A stretch of DNA of 64,000 nt. Source: Siphonodentalium dalli (taxonomy: Eukaryota > Mollusca > Scaphopoda > Gadilida > Siphonodentaliidae). The first letter of the stretch is position 1; every line of letters begins with the position of its first letter. Below, piece by piece: positions 11,276 to 22,737 of this stretch. The stretch is taken from positions 59,573,094 through 59,637,093 of the forward strand of contig CP136065.1 in assembly GCA_032622095.1 (NCBI GenBank), given 5' to 3'. The position numbers and the translations under genes are program-made. The notes under the pieces were generated by a model. It was not told the origin of the DNA. It saw only the letters and a list, made by a program, of their open reading frames with translations, and made no database searches.

Positions 11276-11468
11276 TAATATATATAAGAATGACAGTGTT
11301 TGTTGTAAATTTGGATTAATATCTGTAAAAATAACTACTTTCATGAAGAGTATTCTCTATTTCTATTTGATTGCCCTACCGGAGTGTTTCACATTACTTT
11401 AACTGCAAACAGTCTGTGATTTACTACGATTCTGTTTGATCAGTATGTCGCACACAAAAATACGTATA
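11276..11468 (+). repeat. Third copy of the 796-bp repeat, right part
   Basis: It matches 5200-5392 and restores the repeat interrupted at 7266. Similarity stops after AAAATACGTATA. Confidence 0.85.
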
Positions 11469-12799
11469 GGGCAGATGCAAAGCTTTGGGTATCTACGACC
11501 TGCTGGAATTAAGCGAAATTGTTTTAATGAATTTATACTAAGTCGTACCATAGTGTCGAACTTGGAATATGACTTCACAATTGACTATCGATCCAATTTT
11601 CACTGAAAGATGTTCGCGACCATTATAAGCAATTTGTTCATTCCTATGTGAATTTGAAGAATGTGGTAAGAACCTATTTTCGAAAATGGCAACTACACTG
11701 ACGGTGAGTGACTGTTTTTGGTATATATATTCCAATCAAAGTCGGTCAGCGACATGAAGAAAAATTGGCATGTTTCAATGTGAATAGGTTCCGGTTCCAG
11801 AATACAAATAACGGAATGTATGCGCAATCGATTTGAAAAAACTGAAACGATGTATTTTTAGGATCTACTGGACGAATATTGTCCATAAGTCGTTAAGAGA
11901 CGATGTTGTGGCCCTTAGTATGTATATTTTGTCAATAATCAATTACTATTTCACATAAAAAGTTTCAAATTATAAGTTTTCTAACCTGTATATCCCTGTA
12001 TAACATTTTGTATCGGGTCCATTTAAGTATTGTAACGTTCTGGAAACCATTCAAGCAAATAGCCTCTATATTGTCTCTTATTTCTGTTTTATATACACCT
12101 ACAAATTACTTTCACATAGTCTGCATAGTTGATAATATTTTCAACCATCAGTAATGAGTAATCAGGAAACTGAAGGAAAACAGAATTGGCTGAAGTACAA
12201 CAGTGAGCCAAAGTCGGACACAATGTTGGCTGAGGGAAATGACTCCATATAAACTAAAAGCAATTACAGATAATACAGGTTTTACAGTGAACCAAATCTA
12301 TGAACTGTGGCCAAGACGTTTTAATACCCCTGGAACCGAAAGTTTACTATTTTCACAAGACCAACTAGACCCACGGTTTCATTAGTCAACACTCAGGTAT
12401 TTACTTAAATTGATTTCGGAGATGAAACGGGAATCCGCAGCTCGCGACAGCTCATTAATACTCATGTTTCCAAATAAGGCAATCTTTACTATTTTGATTG
12501 ACGTGTGACAATGCCCACAAGTGTTAATAACAATGTTCATGACTTCAACGGTGCCGATAGCGACTTTCTCTTCTAAACGTCGACAAAGATGATCAGCTGG
12601 AAATCCACAATACGTTGGACACCGATGTCTTTGCCATTCTGGTATTGTTTCCATCGACACACGTGTGAGAAAATCACTGAGCGAAATACATGTATGTTGG
12701 TGTCTCGTGTAATACATGGTAAAGACACAATGGATGTGCAATTGTTAAACAGTGACAAATTATCTGTCGCTCACGGCGCCATCGCCGAATGTCTATAAA
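11469..12799. other. Unclassified sequence with one open frame
   Basis: I see no recognisable gene. The minus-strand frame 12741-12382 (119 codons) is cysteine- and histidine-rich (for example HRCPTYCGFPADHLCRR and INTCGHCHTSIK) and looks more protein-like than chance frames here. I cannot place it in a family. It lies just beyond the 3' end of Gag-only copy A and may be an unrelated exon or element fragment. Confidence 0.25.
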
Positions 12800-14490
12800 T
12801 GTTTGTTTAATAGTTTTAATTATTAGGCCATATCACGATTAAGAAACTGGATCAAGATTAAGCGAAGCAACTGTGCATTGACGTTACCGTGAATAAGACT
12901 AAAACGAGACAAAATATGTATAAATAAAAACACCCAGATCAGAGCTAGAGCGCTCGATTGGGGTCATCAACTGACCATTGTGCAAACACATAAAATAGAA
13001 TATCAAAACAGATAGAAATACTGCTTTGAGAACAGCAAGCATAAAACCTGCATGAAATGTATGCAGCAAATATAAATAATTTGTTAAGACTTCCGCAGAT
13101 CCAAATATTGTAAGTAGCTGATAAAATCGCCTCCTGGATGATTGATAAGATATTTATATTATCTGATGTATCTGGCGTGCGTCTTAATCAATGGATCAAG
13201 TTGACAGTCGGGTGGTTGACTCAGTAGGTGATCATTCACACAAAAGAGAGCATCCCTCCACAAAAAACTTGACAGAACTCGGAGATTTTTGTTTTGGAAA
13301 AATATGATCAACTTGCATAGATTGTTTTAGAGGAAATGTCTCAACGGCAGAAACTTTATCCATAACTGCGCTACAGGTTCTGGAACAGGAATATCAGTCT
13401 CCCCCACCTGTGTTGCTAGTGATATACTGACGAGTTTGGTTTGACTCAGTGTCCGAGTGCTGGCATCAACACACTTTTTTGTAGATACGATTGCTGAGTA
13501 TGTGACCTGTGAAATGGATGATCGAGGGCCAACTATTTTCTTAGCATCTATGACAGTTTCTGTTCATCTTTACATCGTTGAATCTTGAATTCATAGTCCC
13601 AAATGGGAAATGGTCGATCCTTTGCAACATGTGAACCAAGACAGTTTTTTTTCTTCAGATTCGTTCAATCGGAACATGTGCTTAAATCCATCTTCATAGT
13701 CCCAACCTTCAATGTCAGTGGATGTTCGCAGCGATTGAAGGTCAGAAGACAACTATTCAAAGGCACTTTTTGTCCGTCAACTATCTTTGGAAATCTACGG
13801 ACTCCCTGTGGTGCTAACTCAGCCAATATCTCTGACTCAGAAGAATCAGCTATATCACGAGTTCTCAACACAGCTCTGCTACTGTTCAATGTCTTGTAAT
13901 GAGTAATCAACACTGGTGTTTGTACAATATATCTTAATTGCATTAGAGCGTCAGCTTGAATTATTCTTGAATATTCGATCAGAAGCGAGCCGCTTAATGG
14001 CTCAGTCATGGTCGTGTTGACAGATTTTAATTGTCCGGCTATGGTTCGTAGCGTTTTATCAATCACAAATACAGAAGGTTTCTTGACATCCAGATCAGAA
14101 CCAAGTACCGAGGATAGACCTCAATACCAGTGGAACTTAGCGGGTGGTCAATCTTATACGTTCTTTGTTGTTTTGAGTTGCCATATGCAAATGATAATCG
14201 ACAACGATCCCAGCAGCCACCTCGGACTACCGTTCGAATTATGGTCGGATCAAAGACTGGTATCCACTGCATATATACAGCCCCATGGTTCCTCGTCACC
14301 AAACCACCCCTCTTGATGTAGGACCAAAGAGGACAATGAGCTAAGCAATATCCGCAAGTCGCTGCCTCACGTGATACGACCGCCCTATAGTACATCCAGA
14401 ACTCATACACCACACTTAATGGCAAACAAGGTGCCACATTAGGGGATTCTTACCCATCACAGTGAGGCGGCAGGCATATACTATCCCGGG
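12800..14490 (-). mobile_element. Gag-only non-LTR retroelement, copy A
   Basis: On the minus strand: a GC-rich leader beginning near GGGCCCGGGATAG (14490-14440), the Gag frame (from 14184), a non-coding 3' region, and a tail CGTGATATGGCCTAA at about 12820. It is collinear with copies B (46722-48818) and C (52812-54965, minus). About 400 bp lie between the end of Gag and the tail, with no endonuclease or RT frame. The tail resembles the 3' end of the SINE at 49.5 kb. Confidence 0.75.
13200..14184 (-). pseudogene. Gag-like ORF1 protein, copy A (broken)
   Basis: This is the nucleic-acid-binding Gag-like ORF1 product of a jockey/CR1-type non-LTR element; such proteins coat element RNA. A start ATGGCAACTC lies at 14184. 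The frame 14066-13665 is intact for 133 codons (FVIDKTL region, TLNSSRAVLRTRD, SEILAELAPQGVRRF, VPLNSCLLTFNRCEHP). Downstream, the first two CCHC knuckles present in copies B and C are missing: STCSD jumps to a GSHVAKDRPFPIWD remnant of the third. Frameshifts precede and follow this frame. Confidence 0.7.
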
Positions 14491-15130
14491 CCCAGCGATA
14501 AATGAGTCGTAAAAATGAATGTAAATGGGTGATGGTGGGAAAACAATTACAGACATATAGAATACATTTTTTTGTTTTGCCATTTAAGGGACCTCCACAC
14601 ATAATTTGTTTGGTTTTTGTAATACTTCCGACCTTTTTTACGGCACCCCTGTTAGCACGAAAACAAAACACTGAATATATTTCCCCGCACCCTATAACCA
14701 TTTATTAATTGGTCTAACAGTATGTGTGCCTTTCTTCGGCGCATCTCTTAACAATATTTAAAGTCTATGTGATACATGTCCTGGACTTACCATCTGATGA
14801 CAATAACCAAAACAAACAGTGGTGTTGTGTGACATCTTAAAATTAAGGAAGCTGAGAAATAGCTAATGTGTAAGTTGTGAGCTATTAAGTTTTAATATCG
14901 ACGGTAGTACTTCCTTTTGTACCCAAATTTCTCTCCTGAAATGAATCACTTTGACATCACATTTGTCATAATTAATTGACGATAGGTAACCGGTGAGACG
15001 TCAATTATTACAAGAACTGTATTAAATTTAATTAAGTTGACGATCTATGTGGTAGAACTTCGTAAAAATCACGCTAGGACTTCAATTTCCTTAAAAGGTA
15101 TTTTGTGTGACCGGCATGACGTTTCTCGTG
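14491..15130. other. Unclassified AT-rich sequence
   Basis: I see no gene, inverted repeat or tandem repeat that I can support in this stretch. Confidence 0.4.
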
Positions 15131-15218
15131 TTTTACGTCGTATTTCCATAAACAAGCGGCATTCTATATTGAATTTGAAATAACATTACTGCCCGCAGAG
15201 TTAACACACCTGTCACCA

Positions 15219-15273
15219 GATGAACAGCGAGCATAAACTGGAACAGATAGAAATGAGAGCAGCAATGGTAAGT
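15219..15273 (+). repeat. Exon-like core, unit 1
   Basis: In one frame it reads MNSEHKLEQIEMRAAM, then GTAAGT at 15268-15273, a consensus 5' splice site. The amphipathic heptad-like pattern suggests a coiled-coil segment. Whether it is transcribed or spliced cannot be seen. Confidence 0.35.
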
Positions 15274-15803
15274 CGCTATCTTTGTGAATTTTATATGGTT
15301 TAAAGTGAGTAATGTGCAAGAGAAGAATATTAAACTCAATCGATATAAGATAATGGACATGGACCAATAATATTTAACATTACCATCACAATTCCCTGAT
15401 GGCAATGAAACAAAACTATACTATTTTAAGCAGTAAGAATATGCAAAAATAATATCCCTCGTTTTTTTTTGAGAATTAGTGACCAAATACAACATTTAGC
15501 TCTTTATAACCACAATTTTGAAACAATCTCAAAAATAGTTTCACATTTTTTTATTTTAGTAGTATTTATTTGTACAATATTTCTAGACATAATTATGGTA
15601 ACAATGCAATATTCAAAAAATGAGCGGCATGGCCAAATGGGGGCCGTCTTCCTGCCATATATATAGATGGAATTCAAGTCATAAAACGACAACGTGAAAT
15701 GGAAAAATAGTTTGAATGCATGATTTGTTTTGAATTTGAAAAAAATAACGGAATGGTGTATCCAATCTAATTGCATTTGAAGGGGGTAACTGACCCAATA
15801 TAA

Positions 15804-16192
15804 CGGATATTACCGAGTACATCTTCAAAAGATTAACAATTGTTTGGGATGCAACTCTTAAATAAAGCCCGTTTAGTCTTGACCTTACAGTGAATCATTT
15901 ATCGAGTTTCAAACAGTCCATACCCGTTCCATGTCTCAGAATAGCCGTCGCGACATCTGCTAAGGTGCAAAAGACTGCGGCTGAGATAACTTCATGTGGG
16001 GTAATCTACCCATGTCACCCATATAGGAACTGCGAGTTCTAGAGTATAAACTTGAACAGGCAGAAATGAGAGCAGCAATTGTAAGTTCTTTGTTAATTTT
16101 GTTTACTTTTCAGTAAATAATCCACAAGAAACTATTTGAAACTCAATCGACATAAGAGAGTGGACACGGAGTAGTACGATTTAACATTACCG
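15804..16192 (+). repeat. Long inverted repeat, left arm
   Basis: From CGGATATTACCGAGTACATC to TTTAACATTACCGTC. It pairs with 17902-18291, where almost the same sequence runs on the other strand. The spacer is about 1.7 kb and contains further unit copies and a MITE. Confidence 0.75.
16027..16086 (+). repeat. Exon-like core, unit 2
   Basis: An AG precedes GAACTGCGAG. The open frame reads ELRVLEYKLEQAEMRAA and runs into GTAAGT at 16081-16086. This is the best-preserved copy, with both potential splice signals. Confidence 0.4.
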
Positions 16193-16633
16193 TCATATTA
16201 CCATGGAATCAATAAAACAGAAACAAGACTGTTCTAAGCAGTTTTAAAATCGTAAGAGGTAATTATAATTAGAAAAAAATAACTTTTATTGAATCAAAAG
16301 ATTTAACTAAACTAAGCTTATCAATATATATGATTATAATTATAGCGATTTCGTACTGTAACCGATGAGACGAGATAGCCGGAGCGTCACCCATTATCAC
16401 AAATTATTTTATACCATTATCGTGTTTAAAACCAATTTTTGCACAGTTGGGAAATGTCTAACTTCCCTGTTTAGTAATAATAACATGCAAATCGAAAATT
16501 TGAATATTCATTTGCCACAGTAAATGAAAAAAGGAGTGCTAGTAACATTTTCGAATATCATAAATGTATATTAAATTTCAAATGACAGTACTGCAGTGGG
16601 ATTAGTTTTAATACCCCTGCCATCCAGTGAAAC

Positions 16634-16687
16634 TGCGAGTTCTGGGGTACAAACTGGAAGACAGAAATGTGAGCAGAAATGGTGAGT
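16634..16687 (+). repeat. Exon-like core, unit 3 (degraded)
   Basis: KLRVLGYKLE can be read, then a one-base loss changes the frame; GTGAGT lies at 16682-16687. It keeps the donor but not the reading frame. Confidence 0.35.
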
Positions 16688-17237
16688 CATTATCTTTCAA
16701 TTACGTGAATTTTCTATGGTTTAAGTGAATAATCTACAAGAATGCAATTGAAACTTACCAGTAATATTTTTTATCTTCACCGTCGTAATTTCACGAAGTC
16801 AATGAAACAGAAACAAAACTGCTTTAAGACAGAAACTGGGAGGACTGTCAGAGGGTGTAGTTTTACCATTATCATCCATATAGGAACTACGAGTTTGACA
16901 ACTGGAAAGAAGAGAGCACCAGTGGTTGGTCGTTATCTTTGTGAACTGTCTTTGGTTTGAAGTGAATAATCTGCAAGAAAAAGTTTGAAACTCAATCGAT
17001 ATATGGTGGATACTCATAGGGAGCAGTAATTTGTAACATTACCATCACAATTCCATGAAGTCAATAAAACAGAAAAAAATGTTTTAGGCAGTAAGAGTGT
17101 GCACAAATAATCTCCATCATTGTTGCCAGTATTAGAAAACAAATACAAAAGTAACCTCTTTATAACCAAGCTTATGAATGATCTCAAAATAGTTTACCAT
17201 ATCTGAAGGCCGGGGAAGTCAACTGATCCAATTTTAA

Positions 17238-17731
17238 AGGTACGGTTGGCCTTGGCGGTGGGTATCCTGTGAAAATATTTCCAACCGTCAAAAACCGCCA
17301 CAAACAGAAAGAACATCAAAATGTAGACAGTCTTTGTCCGTATACAAATAAGAAATATCGCATAAACAGTATGTTATTGTCATATGGTTGACAATGTTAT
17401 GTAAACAAAAGCATAAAAAGTTACTTTTCTGATGTTTGTTTATATTATGATGGTAAACATAAAGAGCGTTCTTTGTGGGTGAATTCCTGATATGGAACTA
17501 ATAAAGAGCGTTTATGCCATTTGTATGTGATTAGCCAGTAGCATTGTGCTGTCTTCTGTAACACAATCAGGCTCTTGCTTAGGTACAATATAGTAGGTCT
17601 TTATGATAACATGCTGTTTACGCGATGGTCATGGTATATATGAACGAAACTGTATGCGTTTTACTGTTTTTTCTGTTTACGGTGATTGGAACAAATATGA
17701 ATATTTTCGACAACCAAGGCCTCACGTACCT
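17238..17731. mobile_element. TTAA-flanked MITE (piggyBac/Kolobok type)
   Basis: The left end AGGTACGGTTGGCCTTGG mirrors the right end (reverse complement AGGTACGTGAGGCCTTGG), with further inner similarity (GAAAATATT). TTAA flanks both ends (17234-17237, 17732-17735). The paralogous unit at about 15797-15815 reads through the site without the insertion (CCCAATATAACGGATATT), an empty-site control. It has no transposase, and contains two AAAGAGCGTT words also found inverted near 33.29-33.34 kb. Confidence 0.75.
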
Positions 17732-17901
17732 TTAATGGATAGTACCAAGAGAATCTCCTTTAAAAAGGTTTAGATTTTACAATTGTTTCGGGTGCAACTT
17801 TTAAATCAAGTCAGTTTTCCCATGAAATTTCGTCTTGCAGCTTATAAAACACAATAATTATCAAACACAGGTAATGTTAAAACGTACTATTATCAAACAC
17901 A

Positions 17902-18291
17902 AGTAATGTTAAAACGTACTATTCCGTGTCCATTCTTTTATCAGTGTCGATTGAGTTTCAAATAGTTTCTTGTGGATTATTTACTGGAAAGTAAAAGAAT
18001 GTTAACAAAGAACAAAGAATGCTCTCATTTCTGCCTGTTCAAGTTTATACTCCAGAACTCGCAGTTTATATTATGGATGACATGGGTAGATTACCCCACA
18101 TGAAGTTTTCTCAGCTCCAGTCCTTTGCACCTTAGCTGATGTCGCGACGGCTATTCTGAGACATGGAATGGGTATGGACTGTTTGAAAATCGATAAATGA
18201 TTCACCGTAAGATCAAGACTAAACGGACTTTATGTAAGCATTTGCATCCCAAACAATTGTTAATCTTTTGAAGATGTACTCGGTAATATCC
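17902..18291 (-). repeat. Long inverted repeat, right arm
   Basis: It is the reverse complement of 15804-16192, ending at GATGTACTCGGTAATATCC. It lacks the GTAAGT context of the left arm: a short change follows GAGAGCA (minus strand). Confidence 0.75.
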
Positions 18292-18300
18292 ATATTATAT

Positions 18301-18739
18301 CATATTTATATTTAATATATAATTGCACTTCACGGCAATTAGTTGTGATTCAGCTCAATTCAATTGTGATTCAGCGCAATTATTTCATTCATGAGAGTAA
18401 ACCCACCCCTGACTTTGAATGGTTTAGTCTTCAAAATTAGTCAAATCAGGTGATTGGGTATAGCTGGTCCTTATTGGGGGAATTGTCCAGCTGTTTACTT
18501 GAAAACAAAATGGCTTCCAATGCAGGCTCTGTTCCACATTCTGCATTGAGTATTTTGGAAAGAGCCATATAAGAAGTTTCAGTATTGTCTTAATGACCGT
18601 ACACAATCTACAAGAAATAGAGTAGATAGAATGTTTGAGTGACGATGCAATAGGCATCAAAGGCGAATTGGAGTGCATACCAGTGAAAATGAGAGCACAA
18701 CGCAATGTAAAGTTAAAAAGTTATAATATTGATAAAAAG
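18301..18739. other. Unclassified sequence
   Basis: I see no recognisable gene. Short open frames on both strands carry no family signature. Confidence 0.35.
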
Positions 18740-19157
18740 AAATTTCATGTTTGAAAACTGCCAATGAACTTGTCTGCATCAGTAGAATTACAAACAGCTT
18801 ATATGGTAAAACAAATTGCGTATCTATTGAACAATATGTGTTCATATTAATGATATGGCACATGGATGCTATGTTTTCTACATATTTGAAAACCATCTTC
18901 CTGAAATTTATCAGAAAGGATTCAATGTTACATCGGATGAAGAAGTTACGAAAATTAAAAATGCAATCGCTTCGAAACATTTATCTTCTATAGCACCAGT
19001 TAAAACAACGGTTGTTCACCTTACACCAGCAATTGAGTCACCGTTGTCAGGATGTGGACACATGATACTTCACTATACGACTCAGGAGTCCTGGCATCAG
19101 GAATACTACAGGTATTGGCAGGTCTTTACGACTTCGACTCCCGTCTTCCTGTAAAAA
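18740..19157 (+). pseudogene. Unidentified coding-like fragment
   Basis: Two overlapping frames join by a frameshift near 18850: KTANELVCISRITNSLYGK in one, then INDMAHGCYVFYIFENHLPE and EIYQKGFNVTSDEEVTKIK in the other, to a stop at 19154. The composition (charged and hydrophobic alternation, few low-complexity runs) is more protein-like than neighbouring frames. I do not recognise the family. It could be ORF1 of a retroelement, since a coiled-coil fragment follows. Confidence 0.3.
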
Positions 19158-19249
19158 GGTATACCTTCCATCGACAGCCGGTAATCTCTTTTTCACAACG
19201 TTGTTAAAAAAGTCAGTAGATAACTTTAGTCTATGAGTCGAAGAGATTA

Positions 19250-19430
19250 ATTTATCTAAAATAGAACAGAACAACACATTTCAGCTCATAAATTATTTGC
19301 GTGCTCAAATTAAAGTATACACAAATGAATTGAATTCTAAAATTGAAGACCTCGAAAAGGTAAATTCAAAGCTAAAAGCGGAAATCAATATATACAGAAG
19401 AAAGAGTTCACTTCTAAAATAGAAGATTTG
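19250..19430 (+). pseudogene. Coiled-coil fragment, unidentified
   Basis: The plus-strand frame reads KIEQNNTFQLINYLRAQIK, then NELNSKIEDLEKVNSKLK and a lysine-rich end broken by stops after about 19410. The heptad pattern (L/I at a and d positions) is typical of a coiled coil, as in LINE ORF1 proteins or many structural proteins. It is too short and too generic to name. Confidence 0.35.
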
Positions 19431-20439
19431 AAAAGGGACAATTCTTCACTGAACTAGAATGCACTCAGAGAGATGCCAACGTGCGCAAAAATGTAATAAA
19501 CAATAATTTAACAAATAATTTCACTGTATTTTACTTAATTTATTTAATTTAATTTAATGTTAGCAAAAAAAGACAATTACCATTTCTCATTTCATCACAG
19601 ATAAAAGGCAAATTACTATATTAATCATTTAAGTAATTAAAACCAATTCCATGTTGCCGAAAGGATGAGACTTTAATATCGATTACATTTTTTTCAGCGG
19701 CATATTTTCATTTTCATTTTCCGATAGTCAAAGTTGACCAAAGGAGCAATTATAAGAAATAATTAATACCATTGGTATAAATATTGATAGCAGCCAATAT
19801 GCAACAATAAATATCAATAATTAATCAATAATTAATCAATAACGATCATTTTATGTAATAATAAACTCTTCAAACGGTGTTTGTGTCAACAAATGCGTTT
19901 TGTTTTGTGTTACGTCATTCGTCGTATTTGACCCGGAACTCGGCTGAAGGTTAGGCTATTCAGCCTATTGCGTCGAATTACGAAATCGTGTTTTGAATGT
20001 CTCTCTTTTCCCGCACGATAAAAAGAGGTCTTCGCACGAACCAAATTTTTTTTAAACTTCCCAATTATAAGTAAAAATACCCAAAATGAAGGAGTCTATG
20101 TAGGTCCCGAAGGAGTCTATAGACTCTTTGATGTAGAGTTCTGATGGAGAAATGTAGGTCGATCTATTTTTGTCATAACTCTGACGTATTTTGACCTGGG
20201 AGAAAAAATCGAAATCGAGGCTCACTACGAGCATGCCAGTTTTAAATATAGAAACAGGGAATCCCGACAAATGGCGATATCGGCGACAAACAAATAATCG
20301 AAAACAACACATAAAATAAACATAGCAAAAACGCGGCACAGTAAAAATGTCAGAACGCCACGAGGTTTTACGTCGTTTTTGGTGACGTCATGGAGTGAAA
20401 CGGAGTAGGGTGACACCAAGCTACGTACGAATCTGTCTG
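19431..20439. other. Unclassified AT-rich sequence
   Basis: It includes short AT-rich direct repeats around 19810-19850 (ATCAATAATTA words). No gene is supported. Confidence 0.35.
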
Positions 20440-20976
20440 ATCGCCATACTGTTGCGGGAGCGCACGTAATAATGAACAGAAGAAATTACGCAGCGAAGTG
20501 ATTGAAATGAAAAAAATAACAGAAAGAAATTGAATGAATGAATTGTTGGACATAGGGCGAATGGAACAGTTTACGAAAATAAAGTCGAAAAACTCATCAG
20601 CATGAACTTAACCCGCTGGAATCTCATTTCAACGGTGATGAGATGGTGAGTGAAATTATTACACGAACTGACTGTCAACCTTTAACACCGCAACTACCCG
20701 CATTTAACCGTGAAGTGTCAGTATCACGGGGTCCGAGAGAAAGACATACTGTGAAGTTGAATACTTATAACACCATTTTCAATATGCAAAGCATATGCCC
20801 TTGCACTTAACTGTTGGAGATTCAGTTCTTGTTGGAATTAATCCCCTGGAGATGGCAAAGAAAAGTGAACGAGTCAGTACGATTGTGACACCCGACCAAC
20901 GGATTACAGAGCGTAATGCGTGGCTCGAGGGAAACTTGCCATTTCAGAATGTTGGAACAGTAAAGATACATAGAGG

Positions 20977-21128
20977 ATATCCACACTTTTTCAGTGGATA
21001 TGGGTTATATCTCATGAGTGATGACAAAACATTGAATTTCCACGAGTGGCTTTAGCCACGAGTGGAAATTCAAATGTTTTGTCATAACGAATGAGATTTA
21101 ACCCATATCCACTGAAAAGTGTGGATAT
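20977..21128. mobile_element. Foldback element inserted in the SGNH relic
   Basis: Almost the whole 152 bp is one inverted repeat. ATATCCACACTTTTTCAGTG (left) mirrors the right end, and the centre is GAGTGGCTTTAGCCAC. Arms of about 70 bp with few mismatches would give a long hairpin. It splits the coding relic between KIHRG and GINSC. Confidence 0.8.
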
Positions 21129-21131
21129 TCT

Positions 21132-21290
21132 GTTTATTATATACTTTAGTTACTTGCCTATGGCCCCCAATGAATGTCAATACATCAGAAATTTCACCAG
21201 TGGGATATCACTTATATCTCACTAGTGGGATATCACTTATATCTCACTGCTAAAACCTTATAATTCATGGGCAAGTATATAATAAATATT
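21132..21290. mobile_element. Small TIR/foldback element next to the hairpin
   Basis: TTTATTATATACTT..TTGCC at the left mirrors GGGCAAGTATATAATAAA at the right. Inside, AGTGGGATATCACTTATATC occurs twice in tandem. The words GATATGGGTTATATCTCA in the neighbouring hairpin are similar, so the two may be one composite element. Confidence 0.65.
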
Positions 21291-21896
21291 GGTATCAATT
21301 CGTGCAGGAATGGTATCTCAACCAGTGCCAGTGATTTGGAAACACTTGCTTCAAATATCAAAACGCTGTTCAATGGAGCAGAAATAAGGATTTCTTCCAG
21401 TTTACCAAACACTTCATTCCGATGAGATGAACGCGTTTATTTATGATACAAATTTGCAGTATCGAAAAATGTGCAGAAAGAATTGATTTAGATTTTTTGA
21501 CAACTGTTTAACATTCCTGGCAAATGCAGGATAAGAGGAGGTTTGTTCAGAGACACTGACATCCTAATAGAGATGGTTCTAGAGTTCTGGCAGAGCATCA
21601 AGTACCATCAGGAGGAAATGCATGAGGTCGCAGTGGACAGTTGTGATGACACAGTGATGGATCGGTGTGGAAACTTCTGAGGCGACCAGATCAACTGAGC
21701 GAGACATGGGTACTGGTAATGAAATGCGACGTGCCTTCGGACATCGGAATATCAATTCCTATCGACACGAGAATGTTCGTCAGAACGAATTCGTCGATAG
21801 ATGGGGTATCGAAGATAGAATCGGCCAAATTGAACAGTGTTTTCAAAGTTTTAGAATAAAAGATCTATCCTTTTGTTCTATTTCAAAGCGCAATTA

Positions 21897-22404
21897 GCAG
21901 TAATTACACTGCGGCTAATGGGGTCGTTGTCGTAACGTGTCTGTATACCTGAATGCACACCAGTCTCGCGTAATGCGTGGCATTAGATGTCGTAAAATGT
22001 GTGATTTCGTTGGTTTTCCCAGTACTTGTATTTGGTGCTTATTTTTATTGTTTACGTGCGACAACAATGAATTGTTTTAATGGCATCTTAATATTATTTA
22101 TAACTATTTATTCAATATTTTAACATAAATTATTCAATTAATTATTAATTACTGTTAGCTAGTTATCCACATTGTACACAAAGAAACGCTGAGATGTTTT
22201 TAACAAGACACTATGATTTTCAATATGCATATATGATACGGAAGGGTCGTATTATTAACACGCAGTTGGTCTCCGATTATCAATCTGCATCTGGATATCT
22301 TTCGGATTGTTTTACTCGACGTGACATAGGCTTTATTAATCAACGGCAACAGTTGCCAGAGAGACACCACGACGTAATGGCAACGGAAACTGCCAGAGGA
22401 TGTT
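21897..22404. other. Unclassified sequence
   Basis: AT-rich (21970-22180), then a 70-codon frame (22194-22406) without recognisable features. No gene is supported. Confidence 0.35.
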
Positions 22405-22737
22405 GAAAGTTGTGACAGATTAAAGACAAGGCCCATTAAAGTGGCCATCGGTGTAATTTCCAGATGAAATTAACAATGAAGAGTGATTGATCGGTGCGTG
22501 GGATGTAGAGGTGATGCGGCGCCATGTTCCTCCTCAGGTTCACGCAAGAATGTATATAGAGACTGTCAAGTGAGAATCCCATTATATTAAACATTATCTC
22601 TTCCTAAATATTATGAAATTTGTCATGACTGTTGACATGTAGATGGGATCATGGGAACGAGTCAACTTCCAAGAGATACGTTTTCCTTAAAATAAAATTA
22701 TTTATTAAATGTGAATTTGGCCTCCCATATCTTGGAA

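Larger units (their letters stand above)
15131..18300. repeat. Cluster of about 0.6-kb repeat units with an exon-like core
   Basis: At least four direct copies and one inverted copy of a unit occur here. The shared order is an exon-like GAACTGCGAGTTC..GCAGAAATGAGAGCAGCAAT, a GTAAGT/GTGAGT, a CTATCTTTGTGAATT block, GAAACTCAATCGA, TTAACATTACCATCACAATTCC, then ACTGACCCAAT. Core positions are about 15219, 16027, 16634, 16884 and (inverted) 18075-18009. Copies differ by indels. I cannot name the family; it may be a mobile element or a duplicated gene fragment. Confidence 0.6.
20440..21896 (+). pseudogene. LINE ORF1 relic with SGNH/GDSL-hydrolase signature
   Basis: CR1-like LINEs often encode an ORF1 with an SGNH esterase domain. 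Here a coiled-coil-like lead (EQKKLRSEVIEMKKITER, about 20475) is followed by the nucleophile block TVGDSVLVGINPLEM (about 20808). Next come GINSCRNGIS after the foldback (about 21300), LETLASNIKTLFNGAEIRI, and a catalytic-type end, LFRDTDI in one frame continuing as HPNRDGSRVLAEH in the next (about 21545-21600). An Arg/Asn-rich tail follows. Stops and frameshifts break it at several points and two foldback elements interrupt it. There is no RT nearby. Confidence 0.5.

Noticed and set aside
10871-11402. Frames spanning the junction from Helitron unit 5 into the target repeat
   Set aside because: They arise by fusion of two unrelated repeats across the insertion boundary.
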